From NCBI GenBank assembly GCA_964527595.1, contig CAZGPI010000005.1:1-64000 (forward strand): a DNA stretch of 64,000 nt. Reading direction: 5' to 3'. Under the pieces are notes generated by a model, which saw nothing but the letters and a program-made list of their open reading frames with translations, made no database searches and was not told the origin of the DNA. Shown piece by piece: positions 8,168 through 17,050 of this stretch. This DNA comes from GWF2-38-10 sp964527595 (GTDB taxonomy: Bacteria; Babelota; Babeliae; Babelales; RVW-14). How positions within the stretch are numbered: the stretch's first letter is position 1; the number at the start of each line of letters is the position of its first letter. A program made the translations under genes and the position numbers.

Positions 8168-10609
8168 ATGCTCGGAGCGCAAATGGCAAAAAAGCTTAAA
8201 ATCGGTGTATTTATGGGTGGCAAGTCAATTGAACGGGAAGTATCCTTCAATTCTGGTCGAACCATTTGTGATCACCTGGACACCGACAAATACGAAATTC
8301 AACCAATCTTTCAAACAGAAGATGGAGCATTATATCTATTGCCATGGCAATTTCTTCATCGCGGTAAAATAGCAGACTTCAGGCACCGACTTGAAAATGA
8401 AGCAACAAAAATTGTTTGGGACGACCTTAAAACACTCGTTGATTTTGTCTATATAGCTGTTCATGGCCGGTATGCAGAAGATGGCACCCTACAAGGCATG
8501 CTTGATGTTTTGGGCATCCCCTATTTGGGAACCAAGGTTTTTGGCAGTGCTATTGGCATGGATAAGGTCATGCAAAAAGAATTATTCAAAGCTAATGGCA
8601 TCGGTGCCGCAAAAGGAATTGCCATCCGTTACCACGAACTCGCATCACTTACCCAAGAAGAAATTGTTACGCGATTAGCCCAAGAAGGGGTTAATGTTCC
8701 CGTTATTGTCAAACCATCGCACGAAGGCTCAAGCCTTGGCATTTCATGCGCACATACCAATGATGAACTATTGCCCGCAATTACCAAAGCGGCCCATGCT
8801 GACAATCGTAAAGTTCAGGACGTTATTGTTGAAGAAAAAATTGATGGCATGGAATTTGTCTGTGTCCTTTTACAAAAAGTTTCAAACATCAATGGGAAGA
8901 TCACCAAAGAATGGATGACGCTTCCGCTTACCCAAGTTATCCCAGAAAAAAACTTCGATATTTTTGATTATGAACAAAAATATATGCCAGGCCGCGCCAC
9001 AAAAATTACCCCCGCTCCATGCAGCCCAGAAAACACTCAACAAATAATCGATAGCTGCATAAAAGCTTCAGACCTTCTTGATTTTTCGACCATTTCACGC
9101 ATCGACGGTTTTCTGGCAAAAGATGGCCGCATATTGCTTACCGATCCAAATACCCTAACCGGTATGTCACCAGCAACCTTCCTCTTTCACCAAGCCGCTG
9201 AAGTCGGCATGAGCCACACAAAACTTATCAATTTTTTGATTGAAAATGAGTTAGTACATTACGGGCTTGCGTCAATGGCATCACACCAAACCAAAGAAGA
9301 GGAAAGTGTTATGACCAACGGCAATAAAAAAACACGGATAGTGGTACTTCTTGGTGGAAGCTCAAACGAACGAGAAATCTCGCTCGACTCAGGCCGTAAT
9401 ATTTGCTACAAACTTTCGCCTCAAAAATACGATATTATGCCTATTTTTGTTAATGATAATATGGAGCTTTATAAGCTCTCGCAAAAGCTACTCATCAAAA
9501 ATTCAACGCGCGAAATTGCAGCAATGGTCACCAACGATATGCAAATTAACTGGCAAGACCTACCAACCATTTGCGACTTTGTCTTCCTTGGTCTTCACGG
9601 CGGCAAGGGCGAAAATGGCTCAGTACAAGGCACCATCGAAATGCTCGGACTCCCTTATAATGGTTCCGGTGTTTTGGCTAGCGCACTCTGCATGGACAAA
9701 TTTAGATCCAACAATTTCCTTAGGTCACAAGGATTTGAAGTTCCTCAATCGATTTTGCTGAGTCATGATGAATGGCTTGCCATGACCGAACAGGAAAAAG
9801 AAACTTTTTGTTCTATTGAAAAAAAACTATCATACCCGATTATCCTAAAACCACATGATGATGGTTGCAGCGTTATGGTCCAAAAAGCACAATCACCAGA
9901 AGATATGCGCTCAAAAATCGACCTCTATTTCACCTCGAATAAACAATTTGTCCTCATCGAAGAACTCATTCAGGGAACCGAATTGACCTGCGGCGTTATG
10001 GGAAATGATACCATTACCGCTCTACCCCCATCACAAGTTGTCGCCAGTAAGGGAATCCTTTCAATAGCAGAAAAATTTCTTCCCGGCGAAGGCGAAAATC
10101 AAACACCAGCACATTTGCCTGCACGGGTTATAGAATTGGTTCAAGACGTTATGAAGAATGTGTTTATTACTATTGGCTGCAAAGGATATGCCCGCATTGA
10201 CTGTTTTTACCAAACGGCCGAGCAATCACCAACCGGCAATGAACGTGTTATAATCCTGGAGATTAACTCACTTCCAGGCCTAACCCCAGCAACGTGCATA
10301 TTTCACCAAGCGGCAGAAATCGGGCTCAAACCAATGGATTTTATAGATAAAATAATTGAAAATGGGTTTGAATTGCACAAAAACAAGCCTACTGAAGATA
10401 TTATCACACCAGTCGATCAACCAAAAGATTACCAACCGGCCATTGATCAAATAATGATAAATCAAGAAGCTCGAACACAAAAAGCCCCAAAACGGCAAAA
10501 ATCATCAAGAGATGGTTTGAACAATACATTGCAAGAAAAAAGCGATGAACCGCTCGGTGATGACCCGGCGATCGAAGAAGCTCGCAGATTTACTTTAAAA
10601 ATATTCTAA
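8168..10609 (+). CDS. tandem D-alanine-D-alanine ligase, two fused Ddl domains
   Basis: This 813-residue protein holds two complete ATP-grasp Ddl domains (about 6-365 and 390-745) plus a charged tail. Ddl makes D-Ala-D-Ala for peptidoglycan in the cytoplasm. Domain 1 has GGKSIEREVSFNSG, VHGRYAEDGTLQG, KPSHEGSSLGI, the omega loop DYEQKY and RIDGF, but its metal motif is DPNTLTG instead of the usual ExNTxPG. Domain 2 has GGSSNEREISLDSG, LHGGKGENGSVQG, ARIDCF and an intact EINSLPG, but its omega loop reads AEKF without the Tyr and its Gly-rich loop is DDGCSVMV. AAAGG precedes the ATG at 8168; an ATG at 8183 is an alternative. Usual Ddl length is 300-370 residues. Confidence 0.9.
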   Translation: MLGAQMAKKLKIGVFMGGKSIEREVSFNSGRTICDHLDTDKYEIQPIFQTEDGALYLLPWQFLHRGKIADFRHRLENEATKIVWDDLKTLVDFVYIAVHGRYAEDGTLQGMLDVLGIPYLGTKVFGSAIGMDKVMQKELFKANGIGAAKGIAIRYHELASLTQEEIVTRLAQEGVNVPVIVKPSHEGSSLGISCAHTNDELLPAITKAAHADNRKVQDVIVEEKIDGMEFVCVLLQKVSNINGKITKEWMTLPLTQVIPEKNFDIFDYEQKYMPGRATKITPAPCSPENTQQIIDSCIKASDLLDFSTISRIDGFLAKDGRILLTDPNTLTGMSPATFLFHQAAEVGMSHTKLINFLIENELVHYGLASMASHQTKEEESVMTNGNKKTRIVVLLGGSSNEREISLDSGRNICYKLSPQKYDIMPIFVNDNMELYKLSQKLLIKNSTREIAAMVTNDMQINWQDLPTICDFVFLGLHGGKGENGSVQGTIEMLGLPYNGSGVLASALCMDKFRSNNFLRSQGFEVPQSILLSHDEWLAMTEQEKETFCSIEKKLSYPIILKPHDDGCSVMVQKAQSPEDMRSKIDLYFTSNKQFVLIEELIQGTELTCGVMGNDTITALPPSQVVASKGILSIAEKFLPGEGENQTPAHLPARVIELVQDVMKNVFITIGCKGYARIDCFYQTAEQSPTGNERVIILEINSLPGLTPATCIFHQAAEIGLKPMDFIDKIIENGFELHKNKPTEDIITPVDQPKDYQPAIDQIMINQEARTQKAPKRQKSSRDGLNNTLQEKSDEPLGDDPAIEEARRFTLKIF

Positions 10610-10610
10610 G

Positions 10611-10640
10611 AAAGAAGGCTCCGAAATCGGGGCCTTCTTT
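10611..10640. terminator. bidirectional terminator between ddl fusion and priA
   Basis: AAAGAAGGC (10611-10619) pairs with GCCTTCTTT (10632-10640) around a GC-rich interior. The A-run and T-run on the two sides allow termination of both converging genes. Confidence 0.75.
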
Positions 10641-12636
10641 AATGCATCACTACAAAAAGACTACTTACGTAATACTGCTGCGTAACCATTGATAGTACAT
10701 TATGCAAATCTTTAAAATTTTGAGCCTTTAGATAAATATGCCGCATTTCAACATTTTGTACACGAGCAATGAGCGGTTGTGCCGGGCCCAAGATTTGAAC
10801 CTCAAGCCGTTGTTCGTCACAAATTTTTAACAAAAATTGAGCACAAGCATCGGCGTCTAAATCAACTTGAGCGGCATCGGCATTGCGAAGCTCAAGATGT
10901 ACCAATCGGCACATTGGCGGATAAAGAATTTCTTTGCGCGACAAAAACTCACGCTCGCAAAAATCGATATATGATTCTTCATTAAGGTAATTAAAAATCG
11001 AGTGATCACGCAACGTTTGTACGATAACCTTACTCTCCATATGCTGGCGCCCGGCGCGTCCGGCAACCTGAATAAGCTGTTGTAAAGCAACCTCGCTGGC
11101 ATTAAACAATGGGAAATGCAAGTTAACGTCGGCCCATAATACCCCGACAAGCGTTACCCCGGGAAAGTGATAGCCCTTGGTAATCGTTTGGGTGCCGATC
11201 AACATATCAATCTCACCCTTTTCAAACTGTTCAACCGTTTGCCGCCAAGCGCGTTTTTTGCTCGTTGTATCTAAATCTGCTCGTTCAATTTTTGCCTGAG
11301 GAAATATCTCTTTAAATAATTGAACCGCTTGCTGCGTCCCTAAACCCTTTTTTAGAAACTGTTTTTGGTCAGCGCGACAATCGGGACAAGAATCAGGTAA
11401 TTCTTTGCGAAAATCACAATAATGGCAACGTAACGATTGATTTGCACCATTAACATGCAACGTTAAACTCACCGAACAATGGGGGCATTCAAAGACAAGC
11501 CCACAATTTTTGCATTGAACAAAAAAGCTATAACCGCGGCGATTAAGGTAAATAATTATCTGCTGCTTTCGCGCAAGACATTCATTCACCGCTTGCTCAA
11601 GTTCAACCGATAACCAAAAGTTCTTTCTACGTTTTCCTTGCCGTTCACTGAGCAAAACCTTTTGTATCACCGGAAATGCACCAGCAAAACGCTTCTTTAT
11701 CTGGAAAAACTTCCATCCCTTTTGCTGGACATTATGCAACGATGCAAGTGCCGGGGTGGCCGATCCAAGCACAATTGGGATCCCATAAATATGCGCCCGC
11801 CATAAAGCAACTTCTTTGCTATTAATCTTTGGATGTTTTTTTTCAATAAATCCTTGTTCGTGTTCTTCATCAATAACAATCAGCCCAAGATTGGCTATTG
11901 GCAGCATTATTGGCAAATGAACCCCAAGAATTAAAACCGGACGCTTGGCAATTAATGCTGACCATAAAGCACGCTTTTCGGTTAACATCGATGCCGAATG
12001 AAACCCAAAAACTTCAACTTCTGGTAATTGCTTTTTAAATAATTGTTCAAATTGCAGACTTAGTGAAACTTCCGGAAGCAAGACAATAACCGTTTTATGT
12101 TCGCACATACATTCGATTATTAATTTTTTATAAACCTCTGTTTTGCCTGACCCGGTTACACCATGAATCAAGGTTGGAGCATATGCCGGTTGCTTAATAA
12201 ATGGCTGAACGTAATCAACAACCGCTTGTTGCTCATCAGTCAAAATTACCTTAATAACAGCCGCTCGCTCAGATTCCTTTTGCCGAAATGCCGCAATAAC
12301 GTCCTCACACTTTTTATCATTCAAAAAGGAGCTGACCCGCGCATAAAAATGCAAAGATGGTACCATATGAAATTGCGCTATTTTTTCAATAAATTGATGG
12401 TATTTAGCATCCAAAGGCAATGGTTCAAGGCTAGCAATCGGTTTAATTGCAAAATGGCACGACGATGGCAATTCCAGCATTACGTCTACCACCATGGCCG
12501 ATTCAAAACGAGTACGTAAAGGTACTCGTACTAAGCAACCAGCAGAAATTGCCCCCTGTAAATTGTCTGGGACGCTATACCAAAATATCTTTTCGAATCG
12601 ATTAAGTAGTAGAATAGAAACATACATGACACCCAT
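10639..12636 (-). CDS. priA: primosomal protein N' (replication restart helicase PriA)
   Basis: A superfamily 2 helicase that reloads the replisome at stalled forks. Visible are the Walker A segment GVTGSGKTEVYK near residue 160, the DEEH box VIDEEHEQGF, and the PriA zinc module with four CxxC pairs (CKNCG, CPHC, CHYC, CPDC) around residues 377-422. Motif VI also appears, as VAGRAGR. At 665 residues it is slightly shorter than the 732 of E. coli. Its ATG overlaps the TAA of the upstream acyltransferase gene by one base (TAATG), so translation is coupled. A second in-frame ATG lies nine bases on. Confidence 0.95.
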   Translation of the reverse strand: MGVMYVSILLLNRFEKIFWYSVPDNLQGAISAGCLVRVPLRTRFESAMVVDVMLELPSSCHFAIKPIASLEPLPLDAKYHQFIEKIAQFHMVPSLHFYARVSSFLNDKKCEDVIAAFRQKESERAAVIKVILTDEQQAVVDYVQPFIKQPAYAPTLIHGVTGSGKTEVYKKLIIECMCEHKTVIVLLPEVSLSLQFEQLFKKQLPEVEVFGFHSASMLTEKRALWSALIAKRPVLILGVHLPIMLPIANLGLIVIDEEHEQGFIEKKHPKINSKEVALWRAHIYGIPIVLGSATPALASLHNVQQKGWKFFQIKKRFAGAFPVIQKVLLSERQGKRRKNFWLSVELEQAVNECLARKQQIIIYLNRRGYSFFVQCKNCGLVFECPHCSVSLTLHVNGANQSLRCHYCDFRKELPDSCPDCRADQKQFLKKGLGTQQAVQLFKEIFPQAKIERADLDTTSKKRAWRQTVEQFEKGEIDMLIGTQTITKGYHFPGVTLVGVLWADVNLHFPLFNASEVALQQLIQVAGRAGRQHMESKVIVQTLRDHSIFNYLNEESYIDFCEREFLSRKEILYPPMCRLVHLELRNADAAQVDLDADACAQFLLKICDEQRLEVQILGPAQPLIARVQNVEMRHIYLKAQNFKDLHNVLSMVTQQYYVSSLFVVMH

Positions 12637-13241
12637 TACAAAGCGCTTGTAGAATCTTGAACATTTTCGGGAGCATGGATATGCACTTGAATTTTACTGA
12701 ACGGCAAAGGAATTTGAAATTTATCCCAGCTTTTTGAAATTGTTATATGCCATGACGACGAACATTCAACGTAAATCACCGGCACCTGAGCTTTTGCAGC
12801 CAAATAACGCACGCCTTTTTGTAATTCAAAAGCGGGACCTCTCGAGCCATCACCAACAACGCATAATTGTCGGCGTTCTTTGAGTGCTAGTAAAGAGTTG
12901 CGCAGTAATGAAACAGCTGATTTATTGGAAGAGCCATAAAGCACTGTGAAGCCTAACTTTTGGCATATATGGCCAGCAAATTTGCCATCATTACTTGGAC
13001 TAACTATACAATAGCCGGTTGCTTTTGCTTTAAAGAACATGGTCATTCCTGGAATAATTTGTTGGTGCCAAAAATAAAACACACCATCATTAGCCATAAG
13101 TGGTTGCTTAATGCCAGGGCCATAAATAATACGTAAACGATATGTTGAAATCAACAATCGAACAATACCATACGTAAGGTTTTTTAGTAAAAAGCTAAAA
13201 AACCTACTTGTTTTAATCTTTTTAATGATAGTCTTTAACAT
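12636..13241 (-). CDS. DUF374 lysophospholipid acyltransferase-like protein
   Basis: A 201-residue member of the DUF374 branch of the LPLAT superfamily. Diagnostic features are FYFWHQQI near residue 60 (the WH motif of the family), SPSNDGKFAG, the LGFTVLYGSS block, and DGSRGPAFELQKGVRYLA, where relatives usually show DGPRGP. IPLPFSKI comes near the C-terminus. Related proteins transfer acyl chains in lipid A-like or phospholipid synthesis at the membrane. The N-terminus carries a hydrophobic-basic segment fit for membrane association. It is the first gene of a two-gene operon with priA. Confidence 0.85.
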   Translation of the reverse strand: MLKTIIKKIKTSRFFSFLLKNLTYGIVRLLISTYRLRIIYGPGIKQPLMANDGVFYFWHQQIIPGMTMFFKAKATGYCIVSPSNDGKFAGHICQKLGFTVLYGSSNKSAVSLLRNSLLALKERRQLCVVGDGSRGPAFELQKGVRYLAAKAQVPVIYVECSSSWHITISKSWDKFQIPLPFSKIQVHIHAPENVQDSTSAL

Positions 13242-13347
13242 CTGCTTTTCAACCTCTCAACATGACCCAACAAACTGGCAGTTAGCTTATCGTGAATTAC
13301 GATTTTTTACAATTTAGTTATGTTTAAGACAAATAAAGGTAAAATTC

Positions 13348-15984
13348 ATGGCCCAAACCAATCAATTTAGACCAGAAAAAAAGGTTCTGAGCAATGGCTT
13401 AACGGTCCTGGTAAGGCCGTGTCTAACCATTCCGCGAGTTGAGGTCCATATCCTCTATAACGTCGGCTCAAAAGATGAAGAATCGGGGCAAAAGGGGATC
13501 GCACACTTTATTGAACACATGTTATTTAAGGGAACCGAAAAGCTATCAGAAACTGACATTAATTTAATAAGTCATAAGCTTACCGGTGCGGCTAACGCAT
13601 TTACGTCACAAGATTACACCGGCTATACCTTCAGACTTCCAACCAATCATTGGGAAGTTGCTTTAACCGTATTTGCCGAATGTATGCAACATGCTCGATT
13701 TGATGAACAAATGATCGCCTCTGAGATCAAAACAGTTATCGAAGAATTACGTATGTATCGTGATGATTACCCAAATCATCTTATCGAATCTATGATTGCC
13801 AGCATGTGGCCAGAACACCCTTATCATAGTCCAGTCATTGGTTCACACTACGACCTTTGCACCATAACACGAGAAAATATCCTCGATTTTTACCATAAGC
13901 ATTACCATCCGGGCAACGCAACGCTCGTTATCGTCGGTGACATTGTCCCCGCTGAGGCATTTGAAGCGGCCGAAAAACATTTTGCAAGCATCCAAGCCAA
14001 ACAAAACTATGTCAAAAAGCAAAATTGGTTTTATGATGATATCGCCAACCAAAGTACAACAATTTATCGTCATGTCACCATTCCTTGGTGCTGTTACACC
14101 TATGCTATTCCAGGGGCAAAGGACGGAAACCACGCGCTCTACGATATCGCCTCGCTCATCCTAGGAAACGGTAAAAGCTCACGTTTATATCGACGCTTGG
14201 TTGATAAAGAAGAATTAGCAATCGACCTTGATAGCTCTATTTTGAGTTTTTTTGAAAAAGGCCTTTTTTGTATTTCCATCTATCCGAGCAACATTCACAA
14301 CATACCAACCATTGAAAAAATTATTGAAGAAGAAATCGAAAGACTTTATTCAAAACCAATCGATGCTTGGGAATTGCAAGGAGCTACAAAAAAAGCTCAA
14401 TTTGATTACTCAACCCTCCTTGAGAGTACCGAAAAACAAGCAACGCTTATAGGAACTTCATACCTAGCAACACGAAACGAAAATTTTTTACAAGATTACT
14501 TTGACGGCATTAATGCGCTGACCGATACTGACCTTCAAAATTTTTATAAATCATATCTCAACCCACGCGTTCTTCGTAAGGGATATTTACTTCCCCTCAA
14601 CAATGAAGATGCCGAGAAATATGCCACCATCCAACAGCAAACGGAACAGTTAGAAAACGATATCCTTAAAAAGTATCATCGCACATCACCGGTCGAACCA
14701 AGTAAATTTGTAGACACGATAACCTACACAAAACAACAATCAATTTCTTACCCAAAACCGGAACAGTTTCGTCTAGCCAATGGTCTTGAGGTAATCTATT
14801 ACAATAATCCAAGCGTTCCTAACGTTGCGGCAGTTCTCAAATTCAAGGCAAATTCACTCTACGATGCACCAAAACTCGATGGCTGCTTTCTTTTTTTACT
14901 ACGTCTTCTTACCGATAGCACAAAAAAATATTCGTCTGAAGAATTAAATAAGCTGCTCGAAACTAACGGAATATTTATTGGTCCTCAAGGTAGCTATATA
15001 TCCAGTCTTTGCTTGGCTCAAGATCTTGATATAACATTCGATATTTTTACCCACATACTCACTAATCCATCTTTTCAAGAACAGAATATTGAAAAAATTC
15101 GAACACAAACGCTCAATGAGTTAATCGACTTTTGGGACACCCCGATCGATTTCATCGACCAAATAACCAGAGATCTTATTTACCAACAACACCCATACAG
15201 CCGCCCCGATGAAGGTTGCCCGGAAAGTATTAAAGCCATTACGCAAAACGACCTCCAAAGTTGTTATAAAAAATATATAACACCTGAATACGCAACCTTG
15301 GTTGTTGTTGGAGATCTTACCGGACATGATATAAAAAAAACCATAACAAAATATTTTGGTTCATGGACAGGCCCACAAGTTCCAACATTTGAGTTTCCGC
15401 AATTTATTGAACCAAAACAACAAGTCATTCATATCCAATCACCACGAGAACAAGTTGCACTTGCTTTTGCAGCACCTTCAATTTCCCGAGCAGACCCAAC
15501 GTTTCACTATCTTGCTCTACTCGATATCGTCTTTTCTGGAGGAGCTCAAGGGTCAACAAATTCTCGACTTTTTGAGTTGCGCGAAAAGTCAGGACTTTTC
15601 TATGCAATCGGCAGTTCACTGATCAGTGGATCATTGGAAGCCCCTGGTTTGATGTATATTAAGACACTCGTTTCTTTTGATAAAGTTACTTTGGCAAAAA
15701 AATTAATTCTTGACGCCTTAGATTACTTAGGAAAAAATGGAATTACACAAGAAGAATTCTCAATGGCAAAAGATCTCGCAATAGCGTCTTCTGTAGAGCT
15801 TTTTGAAAACAATATGAATATCGCACAAACCTTTCTATTTCTAAAAAGATTTAATTTAAATTTTAATTTATTTGACAAACAGACCGAATTGTTGTCTATA
15901 CTAAAGATGGATGAGCTGAATAAGATTGCTAAAAGATATTGCACCCGCGATCGTTTCTCTATCATAACGATAGGTAGAAAATAA
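13348..15984 (+). CDS. M16 family zinc metalloprotease, two-domain (pitrilysin-like)
   Basis: An 878-residue protease made of two M16 repeats. The first carries the inverted zinc motif HFIEH near residue 57 and the downstream Glu in VIEELRMYRDDYP, the catalytic set of insulinase/mitochondrial processing peptidase relatives. The second half (from about 470) keeps the fold, including RLFELREKSGLFYAIGSS, but lacks the HxxEH, as is typical for the non-catalytic half. No signal peptide is seen, so a cytoplasmic or unconventional location is expected. AAAGGTAAAATTC precedes the ATG. Fused 2 x M16 proteins are common in bacteria. The substrate is unknown. Confidence 0.9.
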   Translation: MAQTNQFRPEKKVLSNGLTVLVRPCLTIPRVEVHILYNVGSKDEESGQKGIAHFIEHMLFKGTEKLSETDINLISHKLTGAANAFTSQDYTGYTFRLPTNHWEVALTVFAECMQHARFDEQMIASEIKTVIEELRMYRDDYPNHLIESMIASMWPEHPYHSPVIGSHYDLCTITRENILDFYHKHYHPGNATLVIVGDIVPAEAFEAAEKHFASIQAKQNYVKKQNWFYDDIANQSTTIYRHVTIPWCCYTYAIPGAKDGNHALYDIASLILGNGKSSRLYRRLVDKEELAIDLDSSILSFFEKGLFCISIYPSNIHNIPTIEKIIEEEIERLYSKPIDAWELQGATKKAQFDYSTLLESTEKQATLIGTSYLATRNENFLQDYFDGINALTDTDLQNFYKSYLNPRVLRKGYLLPLNNEDAEKYATIQQQTEQLENDILKKYHRTSPVEPSKFVDTITYTKQQSISYPKPEQFRLANGLEVIYYNNPSVPNVAAVLKFKANSLYDAPKLDGCFLFLLRLLTDSTKKYSSEELNKLLETNGIFIGPQGSYISSLCLAQDLDITFDIFTHILTNPSFQEQNIEKIRTQTLNELIDFWDTPIDFIDQITRDLIYQQHPYSRPDEGCPESIKAITQNDLQSCYKKYITPEYATLVVVGDLTGHDIKKTITKYFGSWTGPQVPTFEFPQFIEPKQQVIHIQSPREQVALAFAAPSISRADPTFHYLALLDIVFSGGAQGSTNSRLFELREKSGLFYAIGSSLISGSLEAPGLMYIKTLVSFDKVTLAKKLILDALDYLGKNGITQEEFSMAKDLAIASSVELFENNMNIAQTFLFLKRFNLNFNLFDKQTELLSILKMDELNKIAKRYCTRDRFSIITIGRK

Positions 15985-16050
15985 GGATGCGAGGTTATTT
16001 TAAATAAGCGTACGGTATCTCAAAAAAGGGGTTTTTTCAAAGGAGAGATC

Positions 16051-16314
16051 ATGGCAGTTAAGAAAAAGGTTGTTAAAAAAACAGCCAAAAAGGTAGTAGC
16101 TAAAAAGGCTGCTCCTAAGAAGAAGGTTGTAAAGAAGGCTGTTAAAAAAGCCGCACCTAAAAGAAAGGTCGTAAAGAAGGTTGCTAAAAAAGCAGCCCCA
16201 AAGAAAAAGGTCGTTGCAAAAAAAGCAGCTCCTAAAGCAGCACCTAAAAAAGCGGTAGTTTCCAAGAAAAAAATGGGAACAGCAAAAAAACCGCCTATGA
16301 TTTCCATCATATAA
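16051..16314 (+). CDS. lysine/alanine-rich histone H1-like protein
   Basis: An 87-residue, extremely basic protein built from imperfect repeats of KKAAPKKKVV / KKVAKKAAPKKK. This resembles eukaryotic histone H1 tails, the chlamydial Hc proteins and bacterial AlgP-type proteins. It likely binds and compacts DNA. A strong AAAGGAG precedes the ATG, indicating high expression, and a terminator follows at once. The non-repetitive C-terminus (MGTAKKPPMISII) is unusual. In chlamydiae such proteins condense the nucleoid in the infectious stage; a similar role here is inference. The repeat DNA also leaves the opposite strand open, but that frame encodes an implausible Phe/Ala-rich sequence. Confidence 0.8.
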   Translation: MAVKKKVVKKTAKKVVAKKAAPKKKVVKKAVKKAAPKRKVVKKVAKKAAPKKKVVAKKAAPKAAPKKAVVSKKKMGTAKKPPMISII

Positions 16315-16328
16315 TTAAGGCAATCATA

Positions 16329-16364
16329 AGAAGAGGCTCGTGTAAAATCGGGCCTCTTTCTATT
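16329..16364 (+). terminator. rho-independent terminator after histone-like gene
   Basis: AAGAGGC (16331-16337) pairs with GCCTCTT (16352-16358), followed by TCTATTTTATT. Confidence 0.75.
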
Positions 16365-16391
16365 TTATTCATATCATTAAATCGATTATGA

Positions 16392-16421
16392 TTGACAACG
16401 ACGCCAACCTCGCCTTAATCT
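16392..16421 (+). promoter_or_regulatory. putative sigma-70-type promoter of ndk
   Basis: TTGACA (16392-16397) and TAATCT (16416-16421) are separated by 18 bases and lie about 45 bases upstream of the ndk start. Confidence 0.5.
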
Positions 16422-16466
16422 TTATGAAAAGATCTTTATTTGAAACCGATAAACGAAAGGCCGATT

Positions 16467-16979
16467 ATGCAAATGCCAAAGTGGTTGTTAATCATTATTA
16501 CTCTTGTCGCAGCAGGTGCTCTCTTTTTTCTTCTCAGAAAAATATACATTGTTTCTGGGCTCGGTAAAAAAGTCGAACATACTCTCGCAATTATTAAACC
16601 TGATGCAGTAATCGCAAAAAATAGCGGAAAAATAATCGATCGCATAGAACAAGAAGGCTTTAATATCTTGAGCATGAAAAAAATGCTCATCACAAAAGAA
16701 CAGGCCGAAAAATTTTATGAAATTCACCATGATCGTGCCTTCTTCAAAGAACTTGTTGAATTTATGACCAGCGGACCAACAATTGTTATGGTCATTGAAA
16801 AAGAAAATGCCATAAAAGAATGGCGCGACCTTATGGGTAGCACAGACCCTAAACAAGCAGCCGAAGGAACCATACGGCAATTGTATGGAACAACTATTGG
16901 CAAAAATGGTGTTCATGGTTCTGATGGTATAGAGACTGCTAAAAACGAAATTTCGTTTTTCTTTCCTGAATTAAAGTAA
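16467..16979 (+). CDS. ndk: nucleoside diphosphate kinase with N-terminal membrane anchor
   Basis: Transfers gamma-phosphate between NTPs and NDPs through a phospho-His. The kinase domain (about residues 36-170) is intact: TLAIIKPDAV, YEIHHDRAFF, GTIRQLYG and the active-site NGVHGSDG. Unlike ordinary NDKs of about 140 residues, it starts with about 35 extra residues including a strongly hydrophobic helix (WLLIIITLVAAGALFFLL) followed by RKIY, consistent with a membrane anchor. I use the ATG at 16467 (GAAAGG upstream); a TTG at 16440 is possible, and both retain the hydrophobic segment. If inserted N-in, the catalytic domain would be outside the cytoplasm. Confidence 0.9.
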   Translation: MQMPKWLLIIITLVAAGALFFLLRKIYIVSGLGKKVEHTLAIIKPDAVIAKNSGKIIDRIEQEGFNILSMKKMLITKEQAEKFYEIHHDRAFFKELVEFMTSGPTIVMVIEKENAIKEWRDLMGSTDPKQAAEGTIRQLYGTTIGKNGVHGSDGIETAKNEISFFFPELK

Positions 16980-16990
16980 ATTTATTTTTA

Positions 16991-17040
16991 AACAAAAAAA
17001 GGCATTGCTTACTCAAAACAAGCAATGCCTTTTTTGTTTA
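16991..17040. terminator. strong bidirectional terminator between ndk and clpB
   Basis: AACAAAAAAAGGCATTGCTT (16991-17010) is complementary to AAGCAATGCCTTTTTTTGTT-type sequence at 17020-17039, with A- and T-runs at the two ends. It serves both converging genes. Confidence 0.9.
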
Positions 17041-17050
17041 AAGTACAAAA

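Noticed and set aside
16020..16310. Open frame antisense to the histone-like gene
   Set aside because: It exists because the sense repeat avoids antisense stops; its product is an implausible Phe/Ala/Thr repeat and it has no start signals.
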